Of a stretch of DNA of 64,000 nucleotides, positions 45,861 to 54,694 are shown one piece after another. Numbering within the stretch: the stretch's first letter is position 1; each line of letters opens with the position of its first letter. A model generated the notes under the pieces. That model was not told the origin of the DNA. It saw only the letters and a program-made list of their open reading frames with translations, and did no database searches. The position numbers and the translations under genes were made by a program. Location of the stretch: the NCBI RefSeq assembly GCF_000698125.1, contig NZ_BAXA01000006.1:62001-126000 (forward strand), given 5' to 3'. The DNA is from Geomicrobium sp. JCM 19038. Its GTDB lineage: Bacteria > Bacillota > Bacilli > Bacillales > Marinococcaceae.

Positions 45861-47914
45861 ATGGTATTTAACGTAAGAGATTCTAAGCTTACGATCAGAG
45901 AAAACTATCCACATGAAGTTGAGGTAATCGAGCACATTTGGATTCCTATGAAAGATGGCATTAGACTATCAGCAAAAATCTGGTTGCCTAAAGATGCTTA
46001 CGATCAACCTGTCCCAGCAGTCCTTGAATACCTCCCGTATCGCAAGAATGACTTTACCGCTATACGTGACTCAATTCGACATCCATACTTCGCAGGTCAT
46101 GGGTATGCCAGTATTCGTGTTGATATTCGTGGGACTGGTGACTCAGAAGGTATACTCTATGACGAATATTTACCACAAGAACAAGAAGATGCGATTGAGA
46201 TTTTGAATTGGCTTGAACAGCAGACTTGGTGTACAGGCAACGTAGGAATGATTGGGAAGTCATGGGGTGGCTTTAATGGATTACAAGTTGCAAAACACCA
46301 GCCTAAGCAATTAAAAGCGGTTATTTCACTTTGTTCGACAGATGATCGTTATGCAGATGATGTTCATTACATGGGAGGCAATATTTTAGCTTCCGACATG
46401 TTGTGGTGGTCATCGACAATGTTTGCTTACAATGCTAGACCTCAAGACCCTTCTGTTGTAGGAGATTCATGGTTTGAACAATGGCTTGAGCGTCTTGAAA
46501 AGACTCCTCCTTATGTCGAAACTTGGCTTACTCACCAACATCGGACTGACTATTGGAAGCAAGGCTCTGTAAATGAAAGTTACGAGTCTATGACTGTTCC
46601 TGTTTTTGCAGTTGGTGGTTGGGCTGATGGTTACACCAATGCCATCTTCCGAATACTTGAGCACTTCACTGGGCCCAAAAAAGGACTGATCGGTCCATGG
46701 GTTCATGAATATCCTGAAGTCGCGATTCCAGGTCCTTCAATTGGTTTTTTACAAAAATGTGTGCGTTGGTGGGATCATTGGTTAAAAGGTGTCGATACTG
46801 GCATGATGGATGAACCGATGCTTACTGCTTGGCTACAAGAAAGTGTTGAACCCGCCGTTCACTACGAAGAGCGCCCTGGGAAATGGGTCTTTGAAGATTC
46901 TTGGAACCATAACAGTACAAATACGAAGCACCTCTCATTGACGAAAAGCGGCCATTTGACAAGAGAGAACACTCAAGAAGCTCCCATTGCCTTGACTAGC
47001 GTTCAGCAGCATGGATTGTACAGTGGTGTTTGGTGTCCATTCGGACAACCAGGAGATATGCCTTCAGATCAACGGATGGAGAATGGCTTGAGTACTACTT
47101 TTACTACTGATATTCTTACTAAACCAATGTCATTATTAGGCTTACCAAGTGTAGATGTGCGATTTTCATGCACAAAGCCAGATGCACTTCTTGCAGCACG
47201 GCTTTGTGATGTTGCTCCAGATGGTTCCTCTACGTTGATTAGTTTTGGCATGCTTAATTTAAATCATGTTAACGACCACGAACATCCAGTAGCACTTGAA
47301 CCTGCAAAAGAGTATCAAGTTAACCTTCAATTGAATGCAATAGGGATTACGATTCCTAAAGGTCACCGTCTACAACTCTCGCTTGCGCCAACGTATTGGC
47401 CTCATGCTTGGCCGTCAAAAGAAGAAGCCGTTGTGACGATTCACACAGGAAAAGGAACGCAACTACATTTACCTGTGCGGTCAGAGGCGCTCATAAAGCC
47501 GATGGTGACTGGCCTTTTGATAAGCCTGAAGCAGCTCCTGTATTACCTAAAGAAATTCTTCGAGAAGAATCACGCGATCGTCGTGTTGATTACAACCTCC
47601 TAGAGGAGCGTTGGACATTGGACGATTTCTCTGATGAAGGAAAACGAAAATTGCCCACGAATGGTCTTGAGTACGGGAGCACGAACCGAAATGTCTACAC
47701 GATACGTGAAGGTGACCCACAATCTGCGAGTGCACATTGTACATGGGCATTAACACTTGGTCGAGAAAATTGGCAAACAGAAATTCATACAGACAGCAGC
47801 ATGACTTGTGATGATCAATACTTTTATTTAATAAATACGCTGAAAGCATTTTTGAACGACGACTTAGTTTTCGAAAAAACATGGAAAAAAGAAATACCAA
47901 GGCACTATCAATAA
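45861..47914 (+). CDS. CocE/NonD-family hydrolase, X-Pro dipeptidyl-peptidase-like (frameshifted)
   Basis: Joined length ~684 residues. The alpha/beta-hydrolase core has the nucleophile in GMIGKSWGGFNGLQ, an acid in GGWADGYTN and His in GPWVHEYPE. The C-terminal beta domain (about residues 370-560) is typical of the S15/CocE fold. Break near 47490 (one G missing), after which the frame runs to 47914. Substrate may be an acylated amine imported by the BCCT carrier, or a peptide with X-Pro N-terminus. AGGAGG site before ATG. Repeat R4 begins five bases past the stop. Confidence 0.83.
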
Positions 47915-47918
47915 TTGA

Positions 47919-47963
47919 CGGGGACAGTCCCCCACTGCGTTAAAGCACTGGGGGACTGTCCCC
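47919..47963. repeat. GGGGAC/GTCCCC palindromic repeat, copy R4
   Basis: GGGGACAGTCCCC, CACTGCGTTAAAGCACT, GGGGGACTGTCCCC, directly after the CocE stop and before the czrA promoter. It may terminate the CocE transcript. Confidence 0.9.
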
Positions 47964-48000
47964 ATAATTTTGTCTTGAACTTACATTCCGAAGATGCTAA

Positions 48001-48018
48001 TATGAGCATATGCTCATA
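48001..48018. promoter_or_regulatory. ArsR/CzrA-type metal operator
   Basis: TATGAGCATATGCTCATA, a perfect 18-base palindrome 16 bases before the ArsR start. It has the layout of SmtB/CzrA sites (A-T-x-TGA...TCA-x-A-T inverted repeats). Confidence 0.75.
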
Positions 48019-48034
48019 TAAAGGGAGTGGATTT

Positions 48035-48340
48035 ATGGATCATTCATACATAGACCTTGATGAGGAAACACTATTTATCGTATCTCAAACGTTCAAAGCA
48101 CTCGGCGATCCGACGAGAATAAGGATTTTGCATTTATTAGCGGAAAAAGAATGCTCAGTCGGCGAAATAGTGGAACATCTATCTCTCGGTCAATCTACGG
48201 TTTCTCATCAACTGCGCTTTCTAAAAAACCTTCGGCTCGTGAAATCCAGACGGGCAGGAACATCAATTTATTACTCGCCAGAAGATGAACATGTATTAAA
48301 AATTCTCGAGAAAACAATTCAGCATGCGACGCACGACTAA
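48035..48340 (+). CDS. czrA: CzrA-type zinc/cobalt-sensing ArsR repressor
   Basis: The 101-residue protein has the ArsR winged helix ([24 protein letters not shown]) and the alpha-5 metal site: DEH near the C-terminus followed 11 residues later by HATH, the D-x-H and H-x-x-H spacing of CzrA. Dimeric CzrA releases DNA on zinc binding. The earlier in-frame start is built by repeat R4; ATG 48035 has AAAGGGAG. It precedes the CDF exporter by 81 bases and is probably autoregulated. Confidence 0.9.
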   Translation: MDHSYIDLDEETLFIVSQTFKALGDPTRIRILHLLAEKECSVGEIVEHLSLGQSTVSHQLRFLKNLRLVKSRRAGTSIYYSPEDEHVLKILEKTIQHATHD

Positions 48341-48421
48341 GCTCTTTTCCTCTGCGTCGTTTCACAATACCCATTACATGCACACATGATCATATAATAC
48401 ACTAAGAAAGGAGCTACACTT

Positions 48422-49333
48422 ATGGGACACCATCATCACCATCACGGTCACGGACATCACCACCATCATCATCATGCCACCGGTGAGGCAAATAAGAAAA
48501 ACTTAGTCTTTGCCATGATCATTATAGGTAGTTGGATGATCATTCAACTCTTTGGAGGTCTTTGGACGGGAAGCTTGGCTTTACTTGCTGATGCCGTGCA
48601 CATGTTCAACGATTTCTCCAATTTACTTATCAGCTTCTTTGCGATCGTACTTGCCAGTAAAGCGGCAACGGCAACACGAACATTTGGTAACCATCGTTAT
48701 GAAGTGCTCTCCTCTCTCTTCAATAGCGTCATGCTTCTCGTTATTGCATTTTTTATAATCCGTGAAGCAATACAACGATTTATTGAACCACAAGCCGTCA
48801 TGGGTGGCGCAATGATTGTGATTGCCTTTATCGGACTTATTGCAAACATTGCTGCGTTGTTTGTTTTAATGCGTGGAGATGTGAAAAACAATTTAAATAT
48901 GCGCGGCGCTTACTTACATGTGTTGTCTGATACACTCGGATCGGTCGCTGCAGTCGTAGCCGGAATTATTATTTTAACGACAGGGTGGTACTTCGCAGAC
49001 CCAATCTTAAGTATTGTTATAGCACTGATGATTTCTCTATCAGCATTTCGATTATTAAAAGATACCGTTCACGTTTTACTTGAAGGAACGCCAGCTCACC
49101 TTGATGTCGGCGAGATTAAGAATGAATTGCTTTCGATTGAAGGGGTTGCAACTGTCAGTGATCTGCACATTTGGACGATTACTTCTGGAATCGAGAAATT
49201 AACTGTCCATTTAAAAATCAACTCAGATCAACCCTCAACTCACGACGACGTCCTCCATAAAGCAAAAACGTACGTTCACGATTCTCTACACATTGCTAAA
49301 AGTACAATTCAAATCGAGAGAGACCCACATTAA
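48422..49333 (+). CDS. czcD: CDF zinc exporter with histidine-rich N-terminus (CzcD-like)
   Basis: Length 303. The first 18 residues contain HHHHHH, GHGHHHH and HHH runs, which probably bind or deliver zinc. Six membrane helices, the HMFND/DAVHM site (LLADAVHMFNDFSN) and DTLGSVAAV (second metal pair) define the CzcD/ZitB class. A C-terminal cytoplasmic domain (about 215-300) is present. It exports Zn2+ or Co2+ in exchange for protons. Controlled by CzrA. Confidence 0.92.
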   Translation: MGHHHHHHGHGHHHHHHHATGEANKKNLVFAMIIIGSWMIIQLFGGLWTGSLALLADAVHMFNDFSNLLISFFAIVLASKAATATRTFGNHRYEVLSSLFNSVMLLVIAFFIIREAIQRFIEPQAVMGGAMIVIAFIGLIANIAALFVLMRGDVKNNLNMRGAYLHVLSDTLGSVAAVVAGIIILTTGWYFADPILSIVIALMISLSAFRLLKDTVHVLLEGTPAHLDVGEIKNELLSIEGVATVSDLHIWTITSGIEKLTVHLKINSDQPSTHDDVLHKAKTYVHDSLHIAKSTIQIERDPH

Positions 49334-49518
49334 GGTCTCTCTCGATGTTTTGCGTTTTTAATGATTTTTACGATAATGCGAGATAGTAAGCCGAGCATAA
49401 AAAATGCGATGAATGGTAAAAGTGCTACGTCTGGATATGCCAACAACAGAAAGAAAAAATACACACTTAATAAAAGACAACACCAACTAATGATTTGTAA
49501 CAGTGTAGCTAAAATCAT
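49330..49518 (-). CDS. Small two-helix membrane protein, 62 residues
   Basis: MILATLLQIISWCCLLLSVY starts a first helix, a second follows (LPFIAFFMLGLLSRIIVKI), then a basic tail. The ATG overlaps the MarR stop by four bases, so it is translated with it. No family recognised. Ends in the CzcD gene (4-base overlap). Confidence 0.6.
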   Translation of the reverse strand: MILATLLQIISWCCLLLSVYFFFLLLAYPDVALLPFIAFFMLGLLSRIIVKIIKNAKHRERP

Positions 49519-50000
49519 AATTCCCCCGAATCGGGATCACCCTCATGTAACGAACGTTTTCTAAAGACAGAATGAAAATCGGTTTGCTCAATGTATTTTG
49601 TAAATAATTGATTCATGATGTTCAACTCTTCTTCTGTGTAAATTGATTGAATGTGTTTATACAACCGGTCTTCAATCTGTTTTACTGCTGTGCATTTTTG
49701 TCTTCCTTGATTGCTAAGACGATATCTTCTTGCCCTTTTATCTTGTTCATCGGTCTTGCCTTCAACGAGCCCGTTTTTCACTAACGTATTTACCAATCGT
49801 GAAGGACTGCCCGTTTCACAAATTAAATGTTGTCCAATTTCTTTTAGTGTAAGCATTGAGCGTTCATTTAACACAGTCAATACTTCTGCTTGAGATGGTG
49901 TTAAATCTAACTCTTTCAATTGAACGGTTAGTTCACGATTGCCCGCCCGTTGCATCGCTAAAATCTGATAGCGAAATTGTTCTTCTTGTTGATAATGCAC
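49515..50000 (-). CDS. MarR-family transcriptional regulator
   Basis: About 161 residues. Winged helix LKEIGQHLICETGSPSRLVNTLVKNGLVEGKTDEQDKRARRYRLS is complete, including the D-x-R wing. Start GTG at 50000 is five bases after AGGA; the upstream GTG at 50012 has no site. Member of a MBL-MarR-TM transcript; dyads upstream at 50834-50871 are likely targets. Confidence 0.82.
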   Translation of the reverse strand: MHYQQEEQFRYQILAMQRAGNRELTVQLKELDLTPSQAEVLTVLNERSMLTLKEIGQHLICETGSPSRLVNTLVKNGLVEGKTDEQDKRARRYRLSNQGRQKCTAVKQIEDRLYKHIQSIYTEEELNIMNQLFTKYIEQTDFHSVFRKRSLHEGDPDSGEL

Positions 50001-50017
50001 CGAATTCCTCACTTTCG

Positions 50018-50815
50018 TTACAACGTTATCGTCATCGGCTTTATAGTAGTGTCGTGATTTGCAAATACATAATCGACTTCGCTTGCTTGTTGCTGAACCC
50101 AGCGCAATGACTGTTTTGCTTGCAGATCATCAACCGTAATCCCCGGTACGATCAATTCTTCCCACGACTGAGGACAATAGCCTGTATCATTCACGAGCAG
50201 CATCGATGCACGACTCGTTTTCAGTAAAACGCTGAACATGCCTCGGCTATGACCCGGCGTATGGATGAGTGTAACGCTGCCGTCACCAAACAGATCATAA
50301 CTTCTACCGACAGGTCCTAGACCACTCTCTTCAAAATCAAACGTAATGAGCGATGCGCCTTTCCACATCGTTTTATTATAACGCATTCCTCGATTTGCAA
50401 CCGTCCATTCCTCTGTGCTAACGAGAATAGATGATGCGTCTTGCACGTGACCTAGACCGCTGACATGGTCTGCATCAAGATGACTAAGTAGTACGTAGTC
50501 GAGGTCTTCCGCACGGTATCCTCGAGTTTGCAATAACTCTCGAATCGACTCACCTTCTGGCAAGACACCTTTAAACATAGAATGTGCTAACGTGCCTAAA
50601 TGCTTTCGCTGATTCGTTCGGATCGCTTCATGCCACCCCGTATCAAGTAGTAGAAGGCCTTTTTGATGTTCAATTAAGTATGTAGAAACAGGTACCCATA
50701 TTTTCTTAGAACTTCTCAACCAACCTGTATACGGTGCTGGATGCCATCCCTTTTCTTTGAGTGCTAACGCTCGATCAATCTGCACTTTCCCTGTATGCAT
50801 GATATGTACGTTCAA
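50018..50815 (-). CDS. MBL-fold hydrolase of the N-acyl homoserine lactonase-like group
   Basis: The 265-residue protein has SHLDADHVSGLG (H-x-D-x-D-H), HTPGHSRGMF and NDTGYCP (metal Asp), as in AHL-lactonase-like MBL proteins (AiiA class) where the second His of HxHxDH is often Asp or Asn. FAWTG/ YTGWLRSSKKIWVPVSTYLIEH is typical of the N-terminal part. Lactone or ester hydrolysis is expected; quorum quenching is only a possibility. It leads the three-gene operon. Confidence 0.82.
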   Translation of the reverse strand: MNVHIMHTGKVQIDRALALKEKGWHPAPYTGWLRSSKKIWVPVSTYLIEHQKGLLLLDTGWHEAIRTNQRKHLGTLAHSMFKGVLPEGESIRELLQTRGYRAEDLDYVLLSHLDADHVSGLGHVQDASSILVSTEEWTVANRGMRYNKTMWKGASLITFDFEESGLGPVGRSYDLFGDGSVTLIHTPGHSRGMFSVLLKTSRASMLLVNDTGYCPQSWEELIVPGITVDDLQAKQSLRWVQQQASEVDYVFANHDTTIKPMTITL

Positions 50816-50833
50816 ATGATCTCACTCCCTTTT

Positions 50834-50871
50834 ACATGACACGTCACTTAATCATACATGACGTGTCATGT
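50834..50871. promoter_or_regulatory. Paired dyads upstream of the MBL-MarR operon
   Basis: ACATGACGTGTCATGT (50856-50871) is a 7+2+7 inverted repeat; a second half-match, ACATGACACGTCAC, starts at 50834. MarR-type regulators bind such dyads. The operon start is 19 bases to the left. Confidence 0.55.
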
Positions 50872-50880
50872 ATACACAAA

Positions 50881-50912
50881 GAAAAACAGCCTCTCGTACC
50901 AAAGAGGCTGTC
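50881..50912 (-). terminator. Terminator of the yitT pair
   Basis: Minus strand: ACAGCCTCT, 8-base loop, AGAGGCTGT, then TTTTTC. Located 240 bases after the last YitT stop, beyond the repeat array. Confidence 0.75.
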
Positions 50913-51044
50913 TTCCTTTCACCCAAAGGCATGTGGGATTTTTATATAGATCTAAAGGGGTCTTCTTCACAGTACAAAAATTCCCCCATAGATACAATAG
51001 AATTAACGAACACTAAACAAAAAATTGAAACAATTTACATTCGC

Positions 51045-51179
51045 GCGGGGACTGTCCCCCTGCGCGGTGATGCTTTACTACACCGGGGGTCTGTCCCCCT
51101 GCGCGGCAACGCTTTACTCTACCAGGGGTCTGTCCCCCAGTGCGGTAACGCTTTACTCTACCGGGGGTCTGTCCCCCTG
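51045..51179. repeat. Tandem GGGGAC/GTCCCC array, copy R5
   Basis: Four palindromic cores (GGGGACTGTCCCC once, GGGGTCTGTCCCC three times) about 39 bases apart, separated by near-identical TGCGCGGT..GCTTTACT spacers. All cores point the same way, unlike the inverted pairs of R1-R4. It includes the stop of the adjacent YitT gene. Confidence 0.9.
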
Positions 51180-52082
51180 GTATGTTCTGGTTTCTTCGTA
51201 GTTTTCGTCTTCGCTCAATGCTTCGACTTCTTCTTCGATCTCTTCTTCAGTCGTCTCTACCGGTGGAGCGAAGAAAGTTCCGCCTGATACGTCTTTCACG
51301 TTGTGAACGACAACAAATGAATTCGGATCCACTTCTCGGATGAGGCGCTTTAACATGAGCAATCGGTAGCTCGGTACAACGACATACAAAATGTAATGTT
51401 CTTTTTCTGTAAACGTCCCTGAACCGTTGAAATACGTCGCACTAGAAGTCATATTGACGGTGACACGCTTTGCAATTTCTCGATACTCTGGTGAAACAAT
51501 CGTGACGGCTTTCTTCGCGTCAAAACCACCAATCACATAGTCACTTGCGACTTTACCGATAAACAAAGCAATGATCGTATAGAGCGTATACAATGGGCCG
51601 ATAATGAACACACCGGCAAACACTATGACTGCATCCATAATAAACGTCGTTAAAATTACATTCCACTCGTAACGTTGGGCGAGTAACCTGGCAATCGTTG
51701 ACGTACCACCAATTGAGCTCCCAGCTTGAATGATAAATCCGAATCCGATCCCCATCGTAAGCCCGGCAAATATCGCAGCAACCAGAGGATCACCGAGTGG
51801 GGTTGTTACCATTCCCTCTGTTATAAAAATAAACAATGATAGCAGCGGAACATTAATCATCGTCTTCATGAACATGTTACGCGGTAAAAACTTAAAACTC
51901 ACAAGCTGTAGCAAAATAAATGAAATAAACGTTATGACACCTGGAGACCATCCAAATGCGTAAAACAAAAGTAAAGCAATACCCAAAATCCCGCCATCTG
52001 CGATTTGGTTTGGCATGGCAAACACCGTGACAGAGAGCGCACAAAGCGCCGTCCCAAATAATACGAATATGGCTTGTTTCAT
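51153..52082 (-). CDS. YitT-family membrane protein (DUF161 + DUF2179)
   Basis: The 309-residue protein starts with FALLI-like helices: VFAMPNQIADGGILGIALLL is the YitT signature, followed by about five more helices and then the C-terminal DUF2179 domain (IVSPEYREIAKRVTVNMTSS to VVHNVKDVSGGTFF). Its function is unknown in the family. The C-terminus QGDRPPVE is coded by repeat R5. Good GGAGGTG site. Forms a pair with the next gene. Confidence 0.85.
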   Translation of the reverse strand: MKQAIFVLFGTALCALSVTVFAMPNQIADGGILGIALLLFYAFGWSPGVITFISFILLQLVSFKFLPRNMFMKTMINVPLLSLFIFITEGMVTTPLGDPLVAAIFAGLTMGIGFGFIIQAGSSIGGTSTIARLLAQRYEWNVILTTFIMDAVIVFAGVFIIGPLYTLYTIIALFIGKVASDYVIGGFDAKKAVTIVSPEYREIAKRVTVNMTSSATYFNGSGTFTEKEHYILYVVVPSYRLLMLKRLIREVDPNSFVVVHNVKDVSGGTFFAPPVETTEEEIEEEVEALSEDENYEETRTYQGDRPPVE

Positions 52083-52112
52083 ATTGCACCTCCACCTAAA
52101 ACAAGTGAAACT

Positions 52113-53027
52113 CTAGCGCCCTTTAAAGACGTTCGTTCGACCCGCTTGTTTTTCATAATATCGTTGTTCTTTTTGCTCCGTTCGAAACGTTTTCTGTGAA
52201 GGGTCATGCGCTTCATTAAAACTCCCCCCACTCACATCTTTAACCGTATGCACGACTGTAAACGCGTTCTCATCTACTTGTCGAACGATTTTCTTTAAGT
52301 AAAACAGACGTTGCTTAGGAATGGCAACATAGATTAAGTTTTCTTCTGAATTATCATGGTCGTTCGTCCCTTTCAAAATTGTCGTATGCGATCCGAGGCT
52401 TGTTCGAATCGCTTCCGCAACTTCCACCGTTTTCGGCGTGAAAATGTGAACAACCTTCTTTGACTCAAAGCCTTCAAGCACGTAATCTGTCACTTTTTTT
52501 CCGACGAACAATGCAAGTACCGTATACATCGTCATTAACGGTCCGATGATAAATACCCCTGAAAGTACAATGAGCGCATCTAATACGAAATTTGTCCCCG
52601 TTAGTTCCCAGCCGAACTTGTAATTGAGCATACGAGCAATCGTGGAGGTGCCTCCAGTCGTACTTCCAGATCGAAAGATAAATCCAAAACCGATTCCAGA
52701 AAAGAGACCTGTGAACAACGCCGCAAGCATAGGATCCGGAATGCTCTGACCTGTACCTTCAAATATGTAAATGAATAAAGAGAAAAGCGGGATTGTGACG
52801 AGCGATTTAATAATCATATCCCTTGGTAAATAGCGATAGCCAATTAATAGCGTGACTCCATTTGCAACGAGCGTTACGAGCGCTGGTGAGAGACCGAAAC
52901 CATGGTAAAGCAAAAGCGCCAACCCTGGAACTCCCCCCTCAGCAAGGTTGTTCGGCATCGCAAACAAAGTGACAGATAAAGAGAAAAATAAAATTCCGGT
53001 AACGAGAAACACATAGTTTTTCAGCAT
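52113..53027 (-). CDS. YitT-family membrane protein, paralogue
   Basis: About 304 residues. Same layout as its neighbour: VTLFAMPNNLAEGGVPGLALLL then helices, and a DUF2179-type domain ending VVHTVKDVSGGSF. ATG 53027 has AGGTTG nearby; the longer frame begins without a site. Thirty bases separate it from the downstream paralogue, so the two are cotranscribed. Confidence 0.83.
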   Translation of the reverse strand: MLKNYVFLVTGILFFSLSVTLFAMPNNLAEGGVPGLALLLYHGFGLSPALVTLVANGVTLLIGYRYLPRDMIIKSLVTIPLFSLFIYIFEGTGQSIPDPMLAALFTGLFSGIGFGFIFRSGSTTGGTSTIARMLNYKFGWELTGTNFVLDALIVLSGVFIIGPLMTMYTVLALFVGKKVTDYVLEGFESKKVVHIFTPKTVEVAEAIRTSLGSHTTILKGTNDHDNSEENLIYVAIPKQRLFYLKKIVRQVDENAFTVVHTVKDVSGGSFNEAHDPSQKTFRTEQKEQRYYEKQAGRTNVFKGR

Positions 53028-53097
53028 AAAACAACCTACTTTCACAAAATCAACACAAGCACAGTTTATGATTCCCGTTTTTCCAGAGAAAAACACG

Positions 53098-53128
53098 TAA
53101 AAAACCGACAGGAACCTGATCCTGTCGG
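53098..53128 (-). terminator. Terminator of the TetR gene
   Basis: Minus strand: CCGACAGGA, 6-base loop, TCCTGTCGG, then TTTTTTACG, directly after the TetR stop. Confidence 0.9.
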
Positions 53129-53782
53129 CTAAATTGGGGATGAATCGCTACGTACATAAGAAAGTATCATTTCTTTGAGCATTTCTTGTTGCTTGTGTGG
53201 GGCAATGTCTTCTTCTAAAAACGTAATCGGTGACTTTAATGTAATGTTGCTTCCGAACGTTCCATAACTGTTAACCGCGGTAATAATCGCCTCTTTTATC
53301 GGAATGTCACGGCGAAAAGAACCGTCTTCTGTCCCGTCGTCAACAAGATGCATAACGAGGTTGGCGATGCGTTTTTGCGTCTCTATATACTCCTCAATCG
53401 TGTCGAGAGGCTCGTCTGAGAACGAGGCATAGCTTTCAAATGCTTCACGAAACGTGGCACTCTGAGTGAGTGTATCATCTTCTCGAATCGTTAATAAATC
53501 AAAAATCTTTACGAGTCGCTCGAAAGCTGTCGTCTGTTGGTTCACCACGAACTCAAACGAGTGAATGTGCTTTTCAAGGTTGTAACTTGCAACAGTAACA
53601 ATTAAGCGATCTTTCTTCGGAAAATAACGAAATAGCGTTGCAACCCCTATTTCTGCTTTATCGGCAACTTCTTGCATTTGCACCCGATCAAATCCTCGCT
53701 CAAGAAAAAGCTGCTCAGCCGCTTGAACGATGCTTTCATAACGTCTCGTTTTATTTTGCATGCGTTTTCCGTTAGTGGTCAT
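53129..53782 (-). CDS. TetR-family regulator, divergent from an SDR gene
   Basis: About 217 residues. HTH at 10-55 (RVQMQEVADKAEIGVATLFRYFPKKDRLIV). ATG 53782 follows AAAGGAG; 34 upstream codons lack a ribosome site. Divergence with the SDR gene and a 128-base gap suggest it represses that gene. Confidence 0.83.
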   Translation of the reverse strand: MTTNGKRMQNKTRRYESIVQAAEQLFLERGFDRVQMQEVADKAEIGVATLFRYFPKKDRLIVTVASYNLEKHIHSFEFVVNQQTTAFERLVKIFDLLTIREDDTLTQSATFREAFESYASFSDEPLDTIEEYIETQKRIANLVMHLVDDGTEDGSFRRDIPIKEAIITAVNSYGTFGSNITLKSPITFLEEDIAPHKQQEMLKEMILSYVRSDSSPI

Positions 53783-53910
53783 AATAATCTCCTTTACTAC
53801 AAACGATACCTTATTGTAGAGTACAAAATTATTGCCTGCAGGGAAAGCGAAGGGTATAATTAAAAATGATAGTTCATCTATCATAATTGTGAATAGGGAG
53901 GCTTTTTCAA

Positions 53911-54651
53911 ATGAGACTTCAAAATAAAATTGCTTTGATTACAGGTGCCGGTAGCGGAATGGGTCAAGCAGAAGCCCTTCGTTTTGCTAAAGAAGGTGCA
54001 ACAGTCATTGCCACAGACATTAATGAAGAAGCTGTACAACAAGTTGTAAAAACAATCACTTCAGCAGGTGGACAAGCTACTGCTTATAAACATAACGTCG
54101 CTTCAAATGAAGATTGGAAGCAGATCATGGCTGATGTTAAAGATCAATTTGGTCGCCTTGATATTCTCGTTAATAACGCTGGAATTTCATTACCTACACC
54201 TTTTGAGCAACAAACGGAAGAAGATTGGTCAAGAACGTACGGAATTAACATCAACGGCGTCATGTTTGGGATGCAACAAGCTATCCCACTCATGGAGGGA
54301 AATGGGGGTTCGATCGTGAACATCTCCTCCATCTCTGCATTAACAGGAATGGCTGGCGCCGGAGCGTACACAGCATCCAAAGGGGCTGTTCGCTCAATTA
54401 CAAAGGCTGCAGCTGTTGATTATGGAAAGAAGAACATCCGCGTCAATTCCGTTCATCCAGGGTACATCATTACACCGATGAGCGCTCCTTCTATGGAACA
54501 ATATAAAGATTATTTCTTAACGCAAGTCGCATTACCGCAACTTGGAAATGCTGAAGAAGTCGCAAATGCTGTCCTCTTCCTCGCTTCTGATGAAGCGAAT
54601 CACATCACCGGTATTGAACTGCCCGTAGATGGCGGCGTAACGGCAAAGTAA
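53911..54651 (+). CDS. Short-chain dehydrogenase/reductase (FabG-like)
   Basis: The 246-residue enzyme has TGAGSGMGQAEALRF (cofactor), NNAGIS, and the triad in NISSISALTGMAGAGAYTASKGAV (Ser, Y-x-x-x-K). The order and length fit the classical SDR family. Acceptor is unknown, perhaps a hydroxy-acid or alcohol, as with many TetR-linked SDRs. GGGAGG precedes the ATG. Confidence 0.9.
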   Translation: MRLQNKIALITGAGSGMGQAEALRFAKEGATVIATDINEEAVQQVVKTITSAGGQATAYKHNVASNEDWKQIMADVKDQFGRLDILVNNAGISLPTPFEQQTEEDWSRTYGININGVMFGMQQAIPLMEGNGGSIVNISSISALTGMAGAGAYTASKGAVRSITKAAAVDYGKKNIRVNSVHPGYIITPMSAPSMEQYKDYFLTQVALPQLGNAEEVANAVLFLASDEANHITGIELPVDGGVTAK

Positions 54652-54660
54652 GAACTCAAA

Positions 54661-54694
54661 AAGAACGTTGTCTCCTTTGACAACGTTCTTTTAC
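54661..54694 (+). terminator. Terminator after the SDR gene
   Basis: AAGAACGTTGTC, 6-base loop, GACAACGTTCTT, then TTACTG. It lies nine bases after the stop. Confidence 0.9.

Larger units (their letters stand above)
50816..51152. other. 337-base gap holding operator, terminator and repeat array
   Basis: From left: dyads of the MBL-MarR operon (50834-50871), the YitT terminator (50881-50912), then unassigned A-rich sequence and most of the tandem repeat array R5. No gene; the open frame across it is made by the repeats. Confidence 0.65.

Noticed and set aside
47915-48034. N-terminal extension of the czrA frame
   Set aside because: Coded by repeat R4 and the operator region. The ATG at 48035 has a good ribosome site and gives the normal CzrA length.
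50868-51287. Plus-strand open frame of 139 codons
   Set aside because: Its middle is made of repeat R5 cores (recurring PLRGDALL units) and it runs antisense into the YitT gene; no ribosome site. It is a by-product of the repeat.
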